A stretch of DNA of 8,152 nt. It comes from Heteroruminococcus sp964370005 (GTDB taxonomy: Bacteria > Bacillota > Clostridia > Oscillospirales > Ruminococcaceae). The notes under the pieces are model-generated. The model saw only the letters and a list, made by a program, of their open reading frames with translations, was not told where the DNA came from and did no database searches. The DNA lies in contig CAYJGR010000075.1 in NCBI GenBank assembly GCA_964370005.1, forward strand, positions 1 to 8,152, given 5' to 3'. Made by a program: the position numbers and the translations under genes. Positions within the stretch are counted from its first letter, which is position 1; the number at the start of each line of letters is the position of its first letter. Below, piece after piece: positions 7,206 through 8,152 of the stretch.

Positions 7206-8152
7206 CAGGCTGACACCTCGCTTTCTTTCCAAACAAAGGCACTTTGATACTCATTCCACATGGAGCTGTACAGCCCTCCTTGTGCTACAAGCTCGGCATG
7301 TGTGCCCTGCTCGGCGACCTTGCCGTCGGCTATGACGTAAATATGGTCGGCATTTTTGATCGTCGAGAGCCTATGGGCTATCATGAGTATTGTTTTGCCC
7401 TTTGTAAGCTCGCTCATGGCAAGCTGAATTTGATGCTCATTTTCAGGGTCGGCAAAGGCGGTGGCCTCGTCGAGTAGGATTATCGGTGCATCCCGCAAAA
7501 TTGCTCTGGCCAATGCAATCCGCTGTGCCTCTCCGCCCGAGAGATACACACCTTTTGTGCCGTAAATCGTATTTATGCCGTCCGGAAGCTTTTCTATAAT
7601 ATCCTCACACCTTGCAACCTTTATAGCTCTGTTCACTTCCTCAACGCTCGCGTCGGGCTTGCCCTCCCGCAGATTATCAAGAATGCTCGCCTTATATAAA
7701 TTCGTGTTTTGGAATACAAACGAAATGTTCTTCATCAGCGCATCTTCGCTTATCTCTCGCACATCGATACCACCTATTTTCACGCTCCCGCTGTCTACAT
7801 CCCAAAATCGTGGGATGAGGGTGGCCAAGGTGGTTTTGCCTCCGCCGGATGGCCCTACAAATGCCACTGTCTGCCCCTCCTTGATGCTGATTGTCACATT
7901 GTCCACGGCCATTTTATCGGTATCCGGATACGTGAATGAGATGCCCTCCATCAAGATATCGGCACTTTGGGGGGATTTTGGATTTTCGGGCTTTTTTAGT
8001 GGCTTTTCGTTCATCAGATTTTCTATTCGGGTAAGGGCATCCGAGGCCATCATGCTGTGCTGACTTACCCACATGATTTTCATGAGCATAAGTGAAGCAA
8101 TAGGTGTGAAAATCAAATAAAAGAAAAAATTAAGAAAAAAGTTTGTCATATC
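7205..8152 (-). CDS. ABC half-transporter A, C-terminal part (5' end beyond the window)
   Basis: C-terminal 315 residues of the first half-transporter of the pair. The frame is open through the right edge, so the methionine at 8149 is internal. Visible parts: the last membrane helix (rich in Phe and Leu, first 25 residues), the linker with SDALTRIENLM, and a complete ATPase domain. This has Walker A GPSGGGKTT (7829-7855), Q-loop FVFQNTNLY, signature LSGGEAQ (7523-7543), Walker B IILLDEAT with catalytic Glu, and switch histidine in MIAHRLS. The D-loop reads AFADPENE rather than the usual SALD, whereas its partner has SSLD; the two halves are therefore not equivalent, as in heterodimeric transporters. 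The TGA at 7207-7205 overlaps the ATG of half-transporter B, so the subunits are probably made in equal amounts. About 265 N-terminal residues should lie outside the window. Cargo unknown. Confidence 0.93.
   Translation of the reverse strand, partial: DMTNFFLNFFFYLIFTPIASLMLMKIMWVSQHSMMASDALTRIENLMNEKPLKKPENPKSPQSADILMEGISFTYPDTDKMAVDNVTISIKEGQTVAFVGPSGGGKTTLATLIPRFWDVDSGSVKIGGIDVREISEDALMKNISFVFQNTNLYKASILDNLREGKPDASVEEVNRAIKVARCEDIIEKLPDGINTIYGTKGVYLSGGEAQRIALARAILRDAPIILLDEATAFADPENEHQIQLAMSELTKGKTILMIAHRLSTIKNADHIYVIADGKVAEQGTHAELVAQGGLYSSMWNEYQSAFVWKESEVSA

Noticed and set aside
6978..7232. Apparent 84-residue protein reading across the Ns
   Set aside because: Its first part is the N-terminus of half-transporter B and its end after the Ns is out of frame; the nine residues before MKSYLKK lie inside the upstream gene.
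7575..8063. Plus-strand 162-residue open frame opposite half-transporter A
   Set aside because: It is the complement of a well-conserved ATPase domain, with a serine/proline-rich composition typical of such shadows and no ribosome binding site of note.

Overview
The window looks like a scaffold from a draft or metagenome-assembled genome of a Gram-positive anaerobe of the class Clostridia, probably an Oscillospirales or Lachnospirales-like gut lineage. The basis is the protein style (a Cache/GGDEF/EAL/PAS receptor, and a heterodimeric ABC half-transporter pair of a type common in gut Firmicutes), the purine-rich Shine-Dalgarno (SD) sites, the moderate GC content and a run of 10 Ns. This is an impression from sequence style; no marker gene is present.

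Layout. From 1 to 3244 on the + strand lies the C-terminal 1080 residues of a large membrane-anchored c-di-GMP signalling protein, cut by the left edge. Its order is Cache sensor, transmembrane helix, degenerate GGDEF, apparently intact EAL, PAS, probable second PAS, second degenerate GGDEF. The catalytic residues predict a c-di-GMP phosphodiesterase rather than a cyclase. A 16-bp perfect hairpin at 3256-3295 sits between this gene and the convergent gene on the other strand and probably terminates both transcripts.

From 8152 down to 3348 on the - strand runs a tightly packed five-gene operon, entered from beyond the right edge. Its order is ABC half-transporter A (5' end missing), ABC half-transporter B (interrupted by the N gap), an L-2-amino-thiazoline-4-carboxylate (ATC) hydrolase-family protein, a UbiE-like class I methyltransferase, and an LCM/PPM-type methyltransferase. 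The junctions are a 1-nt stop/start overlap, a 60-nt spacer carrying a hairpin, a 1-nt gap, and an 11-nt overlap. This implies co-transcription and mostly coupled translation.

Working idea (inference): the transporter pair moves a small molecule that the three cytoplasmic enzymes modify, or from which they protect the cell. The ATC hydrolase family opens a thiazoline ring and the two methyltransferases could methylate the same compound, so a sulfur-heterocyclic metabolite or metallophore is a reasonable candidate. The substrate cannot be read from the sequence. Just after the last gene there is a strong SD and ATG with no recognisable gene behind them, perhaps the stump of a lost sixth gene. 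No RNA gene, CRISPR array, insertion sequence or attachment site was seen. No promoter is visible, because both transcription units start outside the window.
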